From Sabethes cyaneus (taxonomy: Eukaryota > Arthropoda > Insecta > Diptera > Culicidae), in NCBI RefSeq assembly GCF_943734655.1, contig NC_071355.1, positions 218,613,527-218,677,526 on the forward strand: a stretch of 64,000 nt of DNA, in the 5' to 3' direction. Under the pieces are notes generated by a model. It was not told the origin of the DNA. It made no database searches and worked only from the letters and a program-made list of their open reading frames with translations. Of the stretch, positions 1 through 12,224 are shown one piece after another. The translations under genes were made by a program, and so were the position numbers. Each line of letters opens with the position of its first letter. Position 1 is the first letter of the stretch.

Positions 1-2290
1 ATAGGTACAGGTTTGCCGGAGAAACTATGGTGGCATTTTGGAAAAGCTGCCTGCCAAAGTTTATTATAACTCGCTCTCACTGAATGCCAAATGTTGTAGA
101 TCCACGAAAAGCAACGCAAATTTAATTGCATTAATAATTATAAACGCATTGAGCATTCGAAGCCGCTACGGTTGCGTTCGTCCTCGTCTGAGAGGCAAAA
201 TTTAAATTAATGCAGAAATATGTACTAAAATTGAAAAACTCGCTCCATAGCCAATTCACGAAAAGTTTCTCAATAATAAACAATAAAGCAACGCTTTGAG
301 CTTTCGAATCAAACTAAAATTTTTCTTTCGAACTGTTAATGGTGCTAGGCGTTTTCAGAATCGCTGAAAATCACTTACCCAAACCCACCGAGATCGCTGA
401 TGAAATCTGTTTTTTAAAGTTCATCCCTCTAAAGAAGGCAGGCAAATAGTCGTTAAAGGTTCCCTAAAAGCAGAACAAAAGACACGGAATGAGAAAGTGC
501 TACCCAAAGCGACCTTAAGCATGGATTATCCAACGTTGTACACTTTCTATCGTCTACAATCTGGACCCACTCCTCTTAACCACTAGCCGCCCCCCACCCC
601 TGCCTCCTGTTCCTGCTCTCCAGCGGTTCCAATTTGCCCAGCGATGGGCGGTACTGCGGTGGTCCACTTCGGGTAAATGCAATGTCATCTTGCCTGAAAC
701 TGTTGACTTTCCCGTTTCCGTTTCTTACCGGCTGATGGCTGTGTTCCGATCCGATATTGTTTTGCCAACTGGCAAACGAAAACAAACCTTAAAGGCATGC
801 TATTTAGTGTACGGTTGGCAGTGCCGCTGCTGCCATCCCACCACCGTCACCGCCATCGCATCGCATCGCATCGCCGACATCATCATTATCGTCGTCATCA
901 TCGTCATTGCCGTCGTCATCGCTGACGAGAGTCGCTTGCAAATAAGCAACATTTACTGACGAAATTGCTCGTTTTGTGCTATCGTGGAAGTAGATATTTT
1001 GCCCAGAACATTGGACGGGAATTTCTAGGTCCAACCGATGGTAACTGGGAAATGTAACGAGCATAAATGGGAACCCATTTTTGTCACGAGTTAAATTTTT
1101 TGTAAACCCAAACATTAGAAGAAAAGCAATGTTTTTTTTTTCGAACAAAGTCAGCGCTAACTGCTGGATAAGGGTCGAGGCTTACGAAGGGATCAGTCGC
1201 TAATTTGTTCGCTGATTCCGCTGATACAATCAGCAATCAGGCAGGCAAGCAGGCAGTAGCGTTTGAACCGTGCGGGCGGAAATCCTAGGTAAACAGTTCC
1301 GGGGAAGGAAACGTCGCTATATCTCGCCGCAGAGTACACGGACGACGGTAGCCCCAAATCAACAACTCATCACAGCATTTCACAGTGTGGGCACACATGA
1401 GAGCTAACGAAATAAGTTAAGCAAATAGAGCGATCCAGATTCTCATGGATATGTCAATCCAACGAATTCCTTTGATTAAAGTCCTGTTTTGACAAAAGTT
1501 CACCAGAGCGGATAAGCATACTCTCACACGCATGCCACACATGGCAACGGATAAATAAATCCATTTCCTTCGGAGGAAGCTCCGTCTAGGCTAAGTTCGT
1601 CTCGCATCGGACGGTAGCGGTGTGAATGAAGAAGGTCAACGGCGGACAGTAGCCGTGTTGGCATTAGCTATAAATCTCGGTGTCCTAGAAAGCGTACCGT
1701 GCTCAGATGGTCGGAAACGAGCGACATCTCGAGACGTTCGGATAGGCAGTTCTTCGCTCGCCTTGGAAATTGCAAAACAGAGTGGACGCAATCAGCGAAT
1801 GTGTTGTAGTCGGCTACGTAAGAGGGGGCTGTAATGAGGGGGGAAACTCTGCGAAGAAGACACTTTGTCGCTTTGGCTGGGTGAAACCAGAAATACAAAT
1901 TACATCATCATAAAAGTTTTTTCTATCACATTATATTGAATTATGAGGCGTTCCATGGCAAATGAGGAAAATTTTTTTTGACATATTTATTCATTATTTA
2001 TGGGTATATGCGTCATTTTAAACTGCCGGTTTGCTATTTTAAAACACAACTTGGCATTGAAAGCACATGTACAAAATTAGAACTCAAGTGCCGAATCTAA
2101 CAAAACAATAAGAAAAAAAATATTTTTTTCCAACCAATTTCCAATTTGGCTATTTATAAATTAAAGAAGTCACTAGCGTGCCCAGACATCCTTAAAGGGT
2201 GGGGCATCCGACCTTTCAAAAGAATCGTTTGGCCCGAATTATATGGTGGCGAATCTAATAGACTTAACATTTTTCGTATCACACGTTTAA
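1..2290. other. No gene recognised
   Basis: I see no domain-bearing ORF, RNA gene or transposon end here. A short ATCGC/TCATCG-type simple repeat lies at about 850-930 and yields chance ORFs on both strands. Base composition is mixed, unlike the arrays that follow, so this may be single-copy intergenic or intronic DNA (inference). Confidence 0.5.
2171..2189 (+). repeat. Short module shared with 6872-6890
   Basis: The 19-mer CACTAGCGTGCCCAGACAT is identical at 6872-6890. In both places it is followed within about 40 bp by a related CCGA(C/T)CTTTC(A/G)AAA stretch, and both lie just upstream of a low-complexity array. It behaves like a junction or end module of a dispersed composite repeat. Function unknown. 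Confidence 0.55.
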
Positions 2291-2639
2291 CCTCATTTTG
2301 TTCGTTTTTCTCTTTGCCAGTCCCACATTTTTACTTCTCAATTTTTGCTGTCGTTTTTTTTTGTGTCTCGCGTTTTCTGTTTCGCTGTTCCGTTTTTTTC
2401 GGTTACTGGCCCATTTTTTCTAATTTTCTTGTATTCGTCTTGTTTTTCGTTTATTTTCTTTTCCGTTTTTTAGTCTTTTCTCTTTCCTTTTTCCTTCTTT
2501 CGTTCCAGTTCTTCCAATTTTCATCTTTTTTTAACTCTTCATTCCCTTTCCTTGACGCTTTACGTTTTCGTCTGTTCCGGTTTTCCTATTTTAGATGCCA
2601 GTTTTAACTTTTTTCCGATCACGTTCAGTCTTTTTTTTT

Positions 2640-2851
2640 GAAACGGTGGCTCTACAATTGATGAAGGTACGGTAGGGAAAGCAATGAAATTTTTTTTGGA
2701 AATAGAGGGGAAAGAGTGGAAAAGGGGGGGGGGGGGGGTAATTGGTAGTTACGCTTAACAAATTGTCGTTGTGACTCCTACCTTTTGTCCAATGCTGGAA
2801 GGTGCGTGGATTGAACCAAGCTATAATCAGAGATTATAACCGGATTCGAAC
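2640..2851 (+). repeat. 215-bp module, copy 1
   Basis: It runs from GAAACGGTGGCTCTACAATT through a 15-G run (2724-2738) to a B-box-like CGGATTCGAAC. It matches 3261-3473 (inverted) and 4622-4838 (direct). Shared internal words include CCAATGCTGGAAGGTGC and CAGAGATTATAAC. Confidence 0.8.
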
Positions 2852-2935
2852 TCTCAACACCCGCCAGGGCGTGTGGCTCGCTGGTACTTGTATCTTTGAA
2901 CCATAGAGGCGCTGGAAAAAAGGACACTGCGCAAC
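2835..2935 (-). repeat. tRNA-like (SINE-head-like) segment
   Basis: Read on the minus strand, a TGGTTCAAAGATACAAG stretch is followed at tRNA-like spacing by GAGTTCGAATCC, which fits a pol III B box (GGTTCGANTCC). A weak anticodon-arm-like CCAGCG...CGCCCTGG lies between. It overlaps the end of the 215-bp module. It could be a SINE head or a chance B box. Confidence 0.3.
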
Positions 2936-3260
2936 CCCCTTATTAATGTAGCGACGTATCTGGTTTTTGGGTTATTTTTTAGACACACAAATTGTGCCTC
3001 TTCCTCCGTCAACTGTAAAAATCACCGACCGAGAAGTTTTAATCTAACTTGTTTTTACTTTCAGGATGACGACACTGTGCAGGCCCTTACGACTTGCAAG
3101 GTACTGCGCGTGACGTTGTTCGTCTGTCAGCGTGTTAGTCGCGATTCTCAGCGCGGGTTTTCGGAGAAAGGCTCCGTTCTTATGAAAATAGACTAACCTC
3201 GAGTTTTTAATCTTGACCTTGGGATGCGGTCAAACATGTTTATTAATAATTTTTTTTTGC

Positions 3261-3473
3261 TTCGAATCCGGTTATAATCTCTGATTATAGCTTGGTTCGA
3301 CCCATGCACCTTCCAGCATTGGACAAACCGTAGGAGTTACAACGACAACTTGTTAATCGTAGCTACCAATTACCACCCCCCCTCCCCCCTCTAACCTTTC
3401 CACGCTTTCCCCTCCATTTTCCAAAAAAAAAATTCATAGCTTTCCCCTACCGTCCCTCCATCAACCACCGTTC
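3261..3473 (-). repeat. 215-bp module, copy 2 (inverted)
   Basis: This is the reverse complement of the module at 2640-2851 and 4622-4838. It begins TTCGAATCCGGTTATAATC, has a C-rich run where the other copies have G runs, and ends in the complement of the AAACGGTGG start. Together with copy 1 it can form a long stem with a loop of about 400 nt. Confidence 0.8.
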
Positions 3474-4621
3474 AAAAAAAATATGTTTGTTCGCATCTCA
3501 AGGTCAAGATTAAAAACTCGAGGTTGGTCACGTTTAGTCTGTTTTTGGTGCTTTGCTCTCCAGATTTCCTTTTTTATCTTCCATTTTATCGCTTTTCTTA
3601 CTTGTGTTTTACCCTTTTCTGTGGGTTGTTTCCTTTTCGTGTTTTTCGATTCTTTTTTTCCTCGCCTTCTCTATCGGTTTTCCTGTTTAATACTTTACTA
3701 TTCTTTTTCCCTTTTGGTTTATCTAGTTTTTGTTTTCTGCCCACTGTGTTTCTTCTATCTGTTTTCCTGTCCCGTGTTCCTTCATTTAATATACTATTTT
3801 TTTATTTTAAGTCCTGTTTTTTCTTTTATAATTTTTTTTTCGATTTTCCATCTTTTCACTTCCCTTTTTCCGTATTTTTGTTCCAGTTTTCGTCTTTTTT
3901 TACCTTTTTTCTCTCCTTTTCTTCTCATTTTATGGTTTGTCTGTTCCGTTTTTCCACTTTCACATGCTCTATTTTCATTCATTTTCTGTCACGTTTATTC
4001 TGTTTTTGGTTTCCTTTTTTCGCTTTGATCTACAGATTTCCTTTTTATCTCCCGCTTTTTCTATCCATTTTTACCCTTGTTTTGGTCCTCTTCTGTTCCA
4101 TTTGCCCATCCCCAATCCATTCTTCTTTTATATCCTGTTTGATCTTTTCTGTCCTGTCTTCCCTCAATTTGTCTCCCTGTATTTGTGTATTTCCTTTTTA
4201 TCTCACTCGTTTTCCTTATTTTCCGTCCGCTGTTTCCTCTTTCTCTTCTTTTCCTATCTCGTTTTTCGTTCTTTTCTGTCCTCATTTTCTTCTTGTGCTG
4301 GTCTCTTTTGTTTCGATTTTCCTTTTCCTAATTTTTGCCCCATTTTTACTACTTCCCTGCCTTGTTTTTGGTTTACTGGTCTGGTTAACTCGATTTTCGG
4401 TTTTTCATTTTCGCCTGTTCCGTTCTTCCTCTTATTATGTCCTGCTTTACCTCCTTTGCTGGGATGCTCTGTTTCTCTTTTTTGTTTTATCCCGTTTGTC
4501 TTCCGTTTTAATTTTATTTCTTTATTTTTCTCTTTCTATTCTCGTGTCTTTACCTGCTCCGTATTTTCCCCCTTTCTATGTCGTTTTTTTCCAATTTTTT
4601 GGTTTTGTATTAATATTTTTT

Positions 4622-4838
4622 GAAACGATGATTCCACAATTGATAAAGGGACGGTAAGGGAAAGTAATGAAGAAGGATTTTTTTCCGGGAACGAAGGGGA
4701 AGGGTGGAAAGGAAGGGGGGGGGTAATAGGTAGCTATGCTTAACAAGTTGTCGTTGTGACTCCTATCTTTTGTCCAATGCTGGAAGGTGCATGGGTCGAA
4801 CCAAGCTGTAATCAGAGATTATAACGGGATTTGAACCC
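4622..4838 (+). repeat. 215-bp module, copy 3
   Basis: Direct copy of the module at 2640-2851, with the same order of landmarks: GAAACGATG, ACGGTAAGGGAAAG, a G-rich run, CCAATGCTGGAAGGTGC, ATCAGAGATTATAAC and GGGATTTGAACCC. The T-loop-like end is slightly altered from copy 1. Confidence 0.8.
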
Positions 4839-5394
4839 ACAATTTTGTATGTTCTCCTTTTCTGTCCACATTTTCTTTATCGGTTTTCCTTACTTTTCTT
4901 CATTTCATTTTCTTTCTTCCTCTTTCTGTCCAGTCTCATTTTTTTGCCTTGTTTTAATTTTATCTTTCTGTCTCGTTTTCTTTTTCTCCGCTGTTTTCTG
5001 TTTTGACGTCCCGTTTACCTTACTATTTTCGTTTTGTTTTGTGCCAGTTCTTCTTTTTATCTCTCGCATTTTTCCTCTTGTCCAGTTTAAATCACGTTTT
5101 CCCAGTACTCTTCTTCGTTTTTTTTCTCCAGGAGTAGCAGGAGACTGACTATCTCTACCTCTATTTTCGAAAGAAATTGTTTACGTTTACGTTTACGATC
5201 CTAGGTAAATATTCAGGAAAAATGGGGCTTTCGAGAACAACAGAGAATGTTATGAAAATTTTATCATTAAATAAATAAGAAATTGACAACCAAGAAAAAA
5301 ATTTCAATTAGGCCATTACAAATATTTTATAAAGTTTTTGTCCTCCCGGTCTTGTGCCACTGAAGGCGGGGGGCGAAAAAAAACCAAAATTTTT

Positions 5395-5650
5395 TTAATT
5401 GAGCAAAAAAAATATTGATTTTAGGCATTTTTACTTAAAGTTTAAACGTGAAAACCAAATCTATTCTTGCTTTTAATATATACGTTATTATTTTCCATGC
5501 AAAAATCTACGAAAAAAGACAAAAACGAAAGAAAATTTTTTCGGCCGTTCCGTTGTTCGAATTTCCATTTCTGTTTCGTGTTAGAAGCATTAACTCAACT
5601 CGTACACTCATTTTTCGTGTTTTTCAGGCTGAAGAACTCTCAGACAATTG
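5395..5650 (-). repeat. Dispersed repeat, inverted copy of 50655-50890
   Basis: Stretches such as TTTTTACTTAAAGTTTAAAC and AACCAAATCTATTCTTG recur in reverse complement near 50800-50860. The GAACTCT and CTCATTTTTCGTG parts recur near 50670-50690. Family unknown; I see no coding capacity. Confidence 0.65.
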
Positions 5651-5726
5651 ATTTTATGATAAAAAATTAACTCATATCCTACAAATTATTTTTTTGCCCT
5701 TCGATTTTTCAAGACAGTTTCCGAAA

Positions 5727-5743
5727 GGGGGGGGGGGGGGGGG
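5727..5743 (+). repeat. G17 homopolymer
   Basis: Seventeen consecutive G residues. A run like this is prone to slippage and may be miscounted in the assembly. No function is claimed. Confidence 0.9.
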
Positions 5744-6330
5744 TGTTTGACAAAAACTTTCAAAATTATTTACAATGGCCTTAACAGAATCTAATTTTCT
5801 GATTTTTCTTTGATGTGTTGCACCATCATTCAAAATCCAATTGGAATTAAAATTGGACTTCAAACGTTGCAAATTTTCTTTGTCACTAACCTGACTTTTC
5901 CAAACATTCTTGTGAGTGAAAGCTATACGAGAATACAATAAAGATTTACAATAAAGATGATTTGCTCAACTGCTGCAACTATCATGGCATAATGCTGATA
6001 AATGCGAGTATTTTCCATCGATCGAAATTGCTGATAGTCGGATCAAGTCTGAAGAATATGGCAGGGAAGATAAAACTTCACTGCAACTATGTATTTCCCA
6101 AGTATTCTTTAACCAAATATAATAAACTATTTGTACCCCATCTGTGTCGCTTCGCAGTTAACTGTCTGTTAATCTATTGTATTTAATCTAATTTTCTATC
6201 ATTTAGGCATCATACTGTTGTTTTCTCTTGTGATGTGATAAGTTACGATATTACCGATAACTTCCAGCTTAATGCTTGCGTAAAAAATGTTCTATCATTC
6301 ACGGGCTGTTATCGTTTGTGTTAGGTATCG

Positions 6331-6436
6331 CTTGCGTAACAATTTGGGTTTTATTACACACGTATGATGGTTTCAATGACCAATTGGTCATGAAAACCAC
6401 CATAAAACTGCAATAAAACTTACATTGATGTTTGGG
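6331..6436. mobile_element. Palindromic MITE (108-bp family), copy A
   Basis: Inverted-repeat element with inner landmarks AACAATTTGGGTTTTATTAC at the left and AATAAAACTTACATTGATG at the right, plus a central GACCAATTGGTC palindrome. The left cap is degraded compared with copies at 7094, 14053 and 63118. It can fold into one long hairpin. Confidence 0.75.
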
Positions 6437-6871
6437 CAATAATGGTTACTTTGATGATGTCAACTGCCATACCAGAACGGATGTGGTGCGTTGCTGTTGC
6501 ATGACATTTGTCCTGTACTTTCGCACGGAAACTATTTGATGTGCATGCGTATTTGATTAATATGGTTCTGCTACTCGAAAATTTTAGTCCATCGTAATGT
6601 TTTATACTGGGCTATTTGAGGATTTTTTAAAATTTGCTTTCATTGCTACAAAAACAAGAATCGAAAAAGTCATGTTTGAATTAACTATTCCTAAATTCGG
6701 TTATAGATTATATTGTGAATCATTTCTTGCAAATTCTACCGAATCCCACATCAGCAATATCGGCCTGCTGTGAATAATAACCTTTAGCTCTTTCTTTCGA
6801 CTTAATCGATTTTCAATGAGATTATTTATAATAGTGTATTTTAATTAGAGTATATTTCACTGGCTGAACAT

Positions 6872-6890
6872 CACTAGCGTGCCCAGACAT
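6872..6890 (+). repeat. Short module shared with 2171-2189
   Basis: Identical 19-mer to the one at 2171. It lies about 40 bp ahead of the GAAATTGGACTT-type array. Confidence 0.55.
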
Positions 6891-6929
6891 GAACAGCAGG
6901 GAACCCGATCTTTCGAAAAGATGTTTTGA

Positions 6930-8110
6930 AATTAAAGCGGATCAGAAATTGAACTTGAAACTGAATTCAAAACTTGAAATTAGAGACAAAATTGGATTCG
7001 AAATTAAACTTAAAATTGGAACGTAAATCGGATTTGAAACTGGACACATATTGGATTGCAATTGGACTTGACATGAGAATGCGATCTGAAATTCCCAAGC
7101 AACAATGTTAGTTTTATTTTACTCTTATGGTAGCCTTCAAGACCAATTTGGGCCTTAAATGCCATCATAAGAGTGTAATAAAACCCAAATTGCTATTTCG
7201 GATTAAACTTGCAAATGGACTTCAAATTGTAAAGTTGTTTTTGAAATCGAATTGGAAACTGTACTTGAAATCGGAGTTTAAATTGGACTTAAATTTTTGT
7301 CTGGAAATTGGCATTACATTAGATTTGAAGTTGGGATTGAAATCGAATATGCAATTGGACTTGAAGGGAAAAATGAAATTAGACTTTAAACTGAATTTGC
7401 ACCAATTTGGACATGAAGCTTTACTTCAAATTGAACTGGGAATTGGACATAAAATTAAACTTGAAATGGGATTAACGACTACTTACAATTGAAAAAATTT
7501 GGAATTGAAGTTTTACTTCAAAACAGACGTGAAATTGAACACGAAATTTAACACGAACGTTCGATCCGCGGTTCCTCAAGCTTGGGTAAAGAGGAGCGAT
7601 ACTCTACTTTTTAACCATTGCTTCAATGGCCCACCCTTGCTTAATTTTCCGCTCTTTTTTCTTCACGCCTTGCCACCCTTGAGGCACTGTAAACACCTTT
7701 GTTTCATTACTTTCTTCGACTGTTCCCTCTGTAGATTGTAAAAACAACCGTTATAGACAGCTTAAAAAAAGTTTCGTTAACTTACCTTATTACAAGGTCC
7801 AGACAAAAACGCGAAGTTGGTATATTTACTTAAAATTATGTTAGAAATTAAACTTGAAATTGGACTTGAAGTCGCACTTGAAACCCCACTTGCAATCTTA
7901 CTTGCAATTCTACAAGAAATTGTACTTGAAATTGCACTTGAAGTTTGAATTAAAATCAAAGTAGAAATTGGACGCAAATTGAAACTTGGATATGGATTAG
8001 AAATTTTACTTGAAATAGGGCTTATAATTAGAATTGGCATAAATAGGATTTAAATTGGACTTGAAATCTTAAAATTTTACTTCAAATAGGTCCTAAAAGT
8101 GGACTTATAT
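6930..8110 (+). repeat. Degenerate GAAATTGGACTT-type array
   Basis: Irregular ~12-bp units (GAAATTGGACTT, GAAATTGAACTT, GAAATCGGA) repeat through most of this span. MITE copy B and about 250 bp of unrelated sequence (about 7550-7800) interrupt them. The open frames here read as K/L/D/N-rich peptides and are by-products of the repeat. Similar arrays occur at 38270-42790 (opposite strand) and 45115-45800. Confidence 0.75.
7094..7201. mobile_element. Palindromic MITE (108-bp family), copy B
   Basis: Starts CCCAAGCAACAATG and contains TACTCTTATGG and CATAAGAGTGTAATAAAAC as its inverted arms. The right cap is mutated (TTGCTATTTCGG). It lies inside the GAAATTGGACTT array, so it arrived after the array or moved with it. 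Confidence 0.8.
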
Positions 8111-8149
8111 TGGACGATGGATATGAAATTACAATAGAGTTTGGAATAT

Positions 8150-8220
8150 CCCAGCCGAGATTCGAACGTATGACGACTGACTTATTAGGCCAGCATCATA
8201 CTTCAAGGCTAACTGGGAGG
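8150..8220 (-). repeat. tRNA-like SINE head (Ile-like)
   Basis: The minus strand reads as a 71-nt near-tRNA: CCTCCCA at the start and TGGGA at the end can form an acceptor-like stem. CTGGC/GTCAG closes a 7-nt loop CTAATAA (anticodon AAT), and a perfect TTCGAATC T-loop follows. The D-arm is poor, and no 3' processing end or terminator follows. It is therefore a SINE head or tRNA pseudogene rather than a working tRNA gene. Confidence 0.5.
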
Positions 8221-8224
8221 TATT

Positions 8225-11200
8225 TTTGTACAATTACTTACCGCAAAAATATCGGCCAATTAGAAACTGTGGACTTCCCGGAAAGATGTAACACGTGCCC
8301 CAGTGTACCCTAGCCTGAGCACGCCAGTGTTGGAAATACTATGGGGAAAGATGACACGGGAAAACCAAAATTATTGATGGATGGATGGATGGAAAAAACA
8401 GAGCATTGCAACGAACATACTTAAAACCAAATTTTATTATTTCATTCAGCCACATTATTTTCATTACGAGTGCAAACAAATATATTAAAAAATTTTTTTT
8501 TCTCACCGGTTCCGGGCCGGGCGCCGAATCCTCCAGCTATCGATCATAATTAACGGAACTTTGCCGCAATTGTTTTCTGCTGAATGCCTGAGTGCAGTCC
8601 TGCCAGCAAGGATCAACCGTTAAGCGCCGAATGTGACGGGTTGGGGGGAAATTGGGTCAATCAATTGATTGATTATTTATTTATAGCCCATCCATACGGC
8701 ACCTGCGGGCAGGCCGCTCCGAACGGATAGTAGCTACTAGCAGCACCAGGATAGCACCGTCCAAGTGTCGACCGAATCAAACAACGGGGGGAGAACGATC
8801 AACGTGGGGCGTGACGTACCGGGCGCAAGAAGGGTGGCGGATGGACCGCATGTAAGACTGATTGGCGTATGTATTTATGTGCTAACACAAGACGGTCAAA
8901 TCTGACTGGAGATAAGGCACATCGGCCCAAACACGCGTGCACTATCGAAAGACGGTAAGTTGCCTGGTATGCCACTCGGTACAAGAAGACGGCATGGCCC
9001 GGTTGTTGTGATGATGACCCTCCATAAGACAAACACGGTGGGTTCGCAAGGACACAGAACAACAACCGTGCCACGGGCTCATTTCTCTCTCGTTTTGAGT
9101 AGTGCAGCAATCCATTATGTTCTTCTGCCATACTGTGCTGCTGCTATCAAGGATTGTCTTTTGCCTTTACTGCCTGCAGGTCGTTGTCATTAAGTTGAAT
9201 CATTGGAAGGCTTCAATACCAGGACCGATTCGCCGTCGTCCTACTCAACACTCTATAGATAACGTGACGTGAGAAAATCCCTGGTCCGCTCCACGATGGG
9301 GTGAAAACAACGTACTTCCCTGCACCGGAATTGCTCGTGAATCTGAGAACCGACGGGATTTCATCTATCCGTCGAGTGAAGCTCAATAACATTCGTACAT
9401 ATACGGATTGTAGGCTATCACGGAAGAAAAATGTCCCTGGCAAGTAAGCACGTTCAATCTCCTCCTCGGGCAATCGTCCGCAGCTTTCCATGTCCACATT
9501 CAGCCGTCTGAATTCTGTCGCATAGACCATATCCATTTGGAATTCCCTTTTAATTCTTCCGATGTGAATACGACAGCTCAGCACATGGCAAAGCATTCTG
9601 AAATTGATCGGGCTGCCGTTCGGTAAATATTTAATTAAAGTCTGTGCTAAACTAACTATGTGCATGTAATTGTGCCTACGGCGAGCCACCTCGCCCACTC
9701 TGCATGTGCTTAACGCTTGTCTCCTCAAGTTTGTCGTTTAGGCTTTTAATCTACAGAATTTGCTTTAGTCCTACCTACGTCTTTTGTGCTGTTGGTTGTA
9801 AGATTCGATTCTGGCCGGCACTACAAAAACCCAAAGAGATCGAATGCTGAGAGGATTAATTAGTTGGGAACACTAGTCTCTGGCACAGGAACGATTATTT
9901 TGTCTATTACGTCGGTATCTGATCCGGGGCCAGCTGGCCCCGAAGCAGTGCATCTCTTCTTCCGGTCGTCGGTCGGTCGGTCGGTCGGAAGGCCGAGATT
10001 TCGTACAGCTAATGCTTACCCTCAGGAATGAATCCCGCACATCCAATTGAATGCAACATTGATTTCGTTTTTGTAACGGGTCGTTTGTTTTGGGACGATT
10101 GAACCTGCTTGTTAGCAGAGGTATCTGCTTGACCGGACAATTTCAGTACCTTTCTCGAATATCAATTAAGCCCGATTTGCGATTACGTAGCTAGCCATTT
10201 TTCACTAACGATTAGATGTTCTGTCTAGAAATAGTTGGGAGAGTCTGTCATTTAACATTATTCATCAAGCTCGTGAATGCCGGAAACGCATGACCCACAT
10301 TTCAAAATTGGCACTCTGTTTTAGATAAACTTTGAAGTCGGCTTTTTGATGTTAAAATAAATTGCTACATCAGAATTCTACTTCTGAATTCCTTTTAAGT
10401 ACAAGTGTGCAATAAGAGGCATTAGAGAGCAGAATATGTGCAATTCGTGTTGGTTTCTAATGATGAAATGAACAGCCAATATTTCATCTAATTGAAAAGA
10501 TTACGAAAAAGTTTGTTGTACTCTTAACGATTATTTGAAAATAGTTATTACATTTATACATTATTTAAAATAAAATTCCGCACAGAAATAACAACAGTGG
10601 ATTTAATTGATCGACGAAAAAACATACGTCAGAGCTGGTTTCCAATAAAAACTACAGGACAGGAGTTTTAGCTCGTAAAAAGACAAGTTCAGGGTCGATA
10701 GTTGTTTCAAAAAGAGGAAAATATCGGAATTGGCATTGAAATATCTCCGAGTTGACAGTTGACAGGTTATCGCTTAGCTGGTTTTGTTAAAGTTCTATTC
10801 ACACTTGAACGCATCTGGAAAGCAGAGATGAATATGAGATTTACGTAAAAAACGGATGCATAGTATTGGGGTCTTAACGATACAGTACGGTCAGTCAATG
10901 CACAGACAGGCTCAAAACATCGAAAAGTAAAAGATGATCGGTGATAATTTCGAAGACTTTCATAGCTTCTAAATGACTTAAATCAAATAACGTGGCACTA
11001 ACGGAATTAAGCAAGATTCAACTGCAACTGGCTTGCGGCGAAGTATGAATGGTACTTAACAATCAATCGTAGTATTTGCAGCGACGGACGGGATATTTCG
11101 TGATGGTTTTAGAAAATAACCAACCTGTCTACCCGTTCGCTATCAGTACGGTTGTGATGATATGTTCATCACAAAAGACAGCACATTATTTATTTACGAG

Positions 11201-11925
11201 ATTTCAGCCTTCAAAATTGGTTTAGCCATTGTTAGAGCATCACAAATAACCCACAACCCCTATTTTGGTCGGATTTAACTTCATTCCAATATTCTAGAAG
11301 CGTTCTGGAATTCTATTTTGTGGTGCATTTTGATCCCGACGATGTGATTTCCTTTATTTTCTCTGAATTACGTTTATTCGAAACCGGCTATGATAATTAC
11401 GATGGTGGTAAAGGCCAGTCACTAATCGTCCATATCTAATCTTACTAATCTTAAATATCTATAAACAAAATCTAAGTCGTACACAAAGGTTAATCAATCG
11501 CATCTTCGATTCAATCGTATAAAATGATGACGACTGATTCACATACGATTTTCATCACAGAGTTGTCTAACATAATAAAACTAATCATGTGGAGTCGGAT
11601 CTCATTGTATGTGAATTGTTTACATATAATCTGCAGGACGTATATCGCCTCCAAAATGGTACGCATTTGCTGGTTTCGTGCATCTAATGCGATTTTTATA
11701 GATATACTAGTTAACCCGACAAACTTCGTATTGCCACAAATTAAACTGTGTTGTTCATAAATCGTGAATCTCGGATGACCTTTGTCACAATCTTGAGTTT
11801 TGCAAGTTTCTGGGGAGTTCATGAGTGTTTTAATATACAAGTTTTCCTCACAGTAAAGTAGAAAACAACTCCCCCCAATGCTTAGCATGATAAAATAAAG
11901 CGGATAGCATTTAAATATTCGCCAT
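8225..11925. other. No gene recognised
   Basis: Contains (GGAT)n at about 8375-8395 and (GGTC)n at about 9966-9990; otherwise no repeat or transposon signature is seen. The longest open frame is 171 codons on the minus strand (9213-9728), with no motif I recognise. Composition is balanced in 8.5-9.9 kb and A/T-rich afterwards. This could be single-copy host non-coding DNA. Confidence 0.45.
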
Positions 11926-11929
11926 CATT

Positions 11930-12030
11930 ACAAACCATTTCGCCGAATACCATTTCGCGAAAAACCTTACGCGGGATGTACCATTTCACGGAAAATATTT
12001 CCATAGAAAGTACCATTTCGCAGGGGTGAC
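11930..12030 (+). repeat. ACCATTTCGC short tandem repeat
   Basis: The word (T)ACCATTTCGC or a close variant occurs about five times at 15-40-bp spacing. It lies directly before the larger tandem array and may be part of the same composite element. Confidence 0.65.
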
Positions 12031-12224
12031 CCAACTGAAGGAAAGTAATAGAGGTCAGTAGATCTAGGAAAACAAATAAACCTAGATAGAGGTGGCCGGC
12101 GCTTCCGACGGCAGGTCGCCGGCAACACTCGAGGCCTGTGGCCGTCTCGCGCTAAACTATCTAATGTCACTATTGATAGTTTTTGGTGGTCTTGTCATTA
12201 ATAAATGTTTTATGACAGAGTCTA

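Larger units (their letters stand above)
2290..5150 (+). repeat. Pyrimidine-rich composite low-complexity region
   Basis: The + strand is strongly T/C-rich, in irregular runs such as TTTTTCGTT and TTTTCC, in three blocks (about 2290-2640, 3530-4620, 4840-5150). The blocks are separated by a 215-bp module present three times. Long open frames here (for example 3524-4657) encode almost only F, S, L and C and reflect composition, not a protein. A second ordering clue is an inverted pair of about 50 bp (about 3195-3245 and 3480-3530). Confidence 0.7.

Noticed and set aside
3483..4657. Long F/S/L/C-rich frames resembling membrane proteins
   Set aside because: Composition artefact of a pyrimidine-rich tract; overlapping frames look alike and no start context or motif supports them.
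7127..7492. 121-codon K/L/D-rich frame
   Set aside because: Translation of the GAAATTGGACTT-type array and part of a MITE.
8150..8220. Functional tRNA-Ile(AAT) gene
   Set aside because: The D-arm is poor, the acceptor stem is incomplete and there is no terminator; a SINE head fits better.
9213..9728. 171-codon minus-strand frame
   Set aside because: No domain, repeat family or exon signal recognised; the length is possible by chance. A protein search finding homologues would change this.
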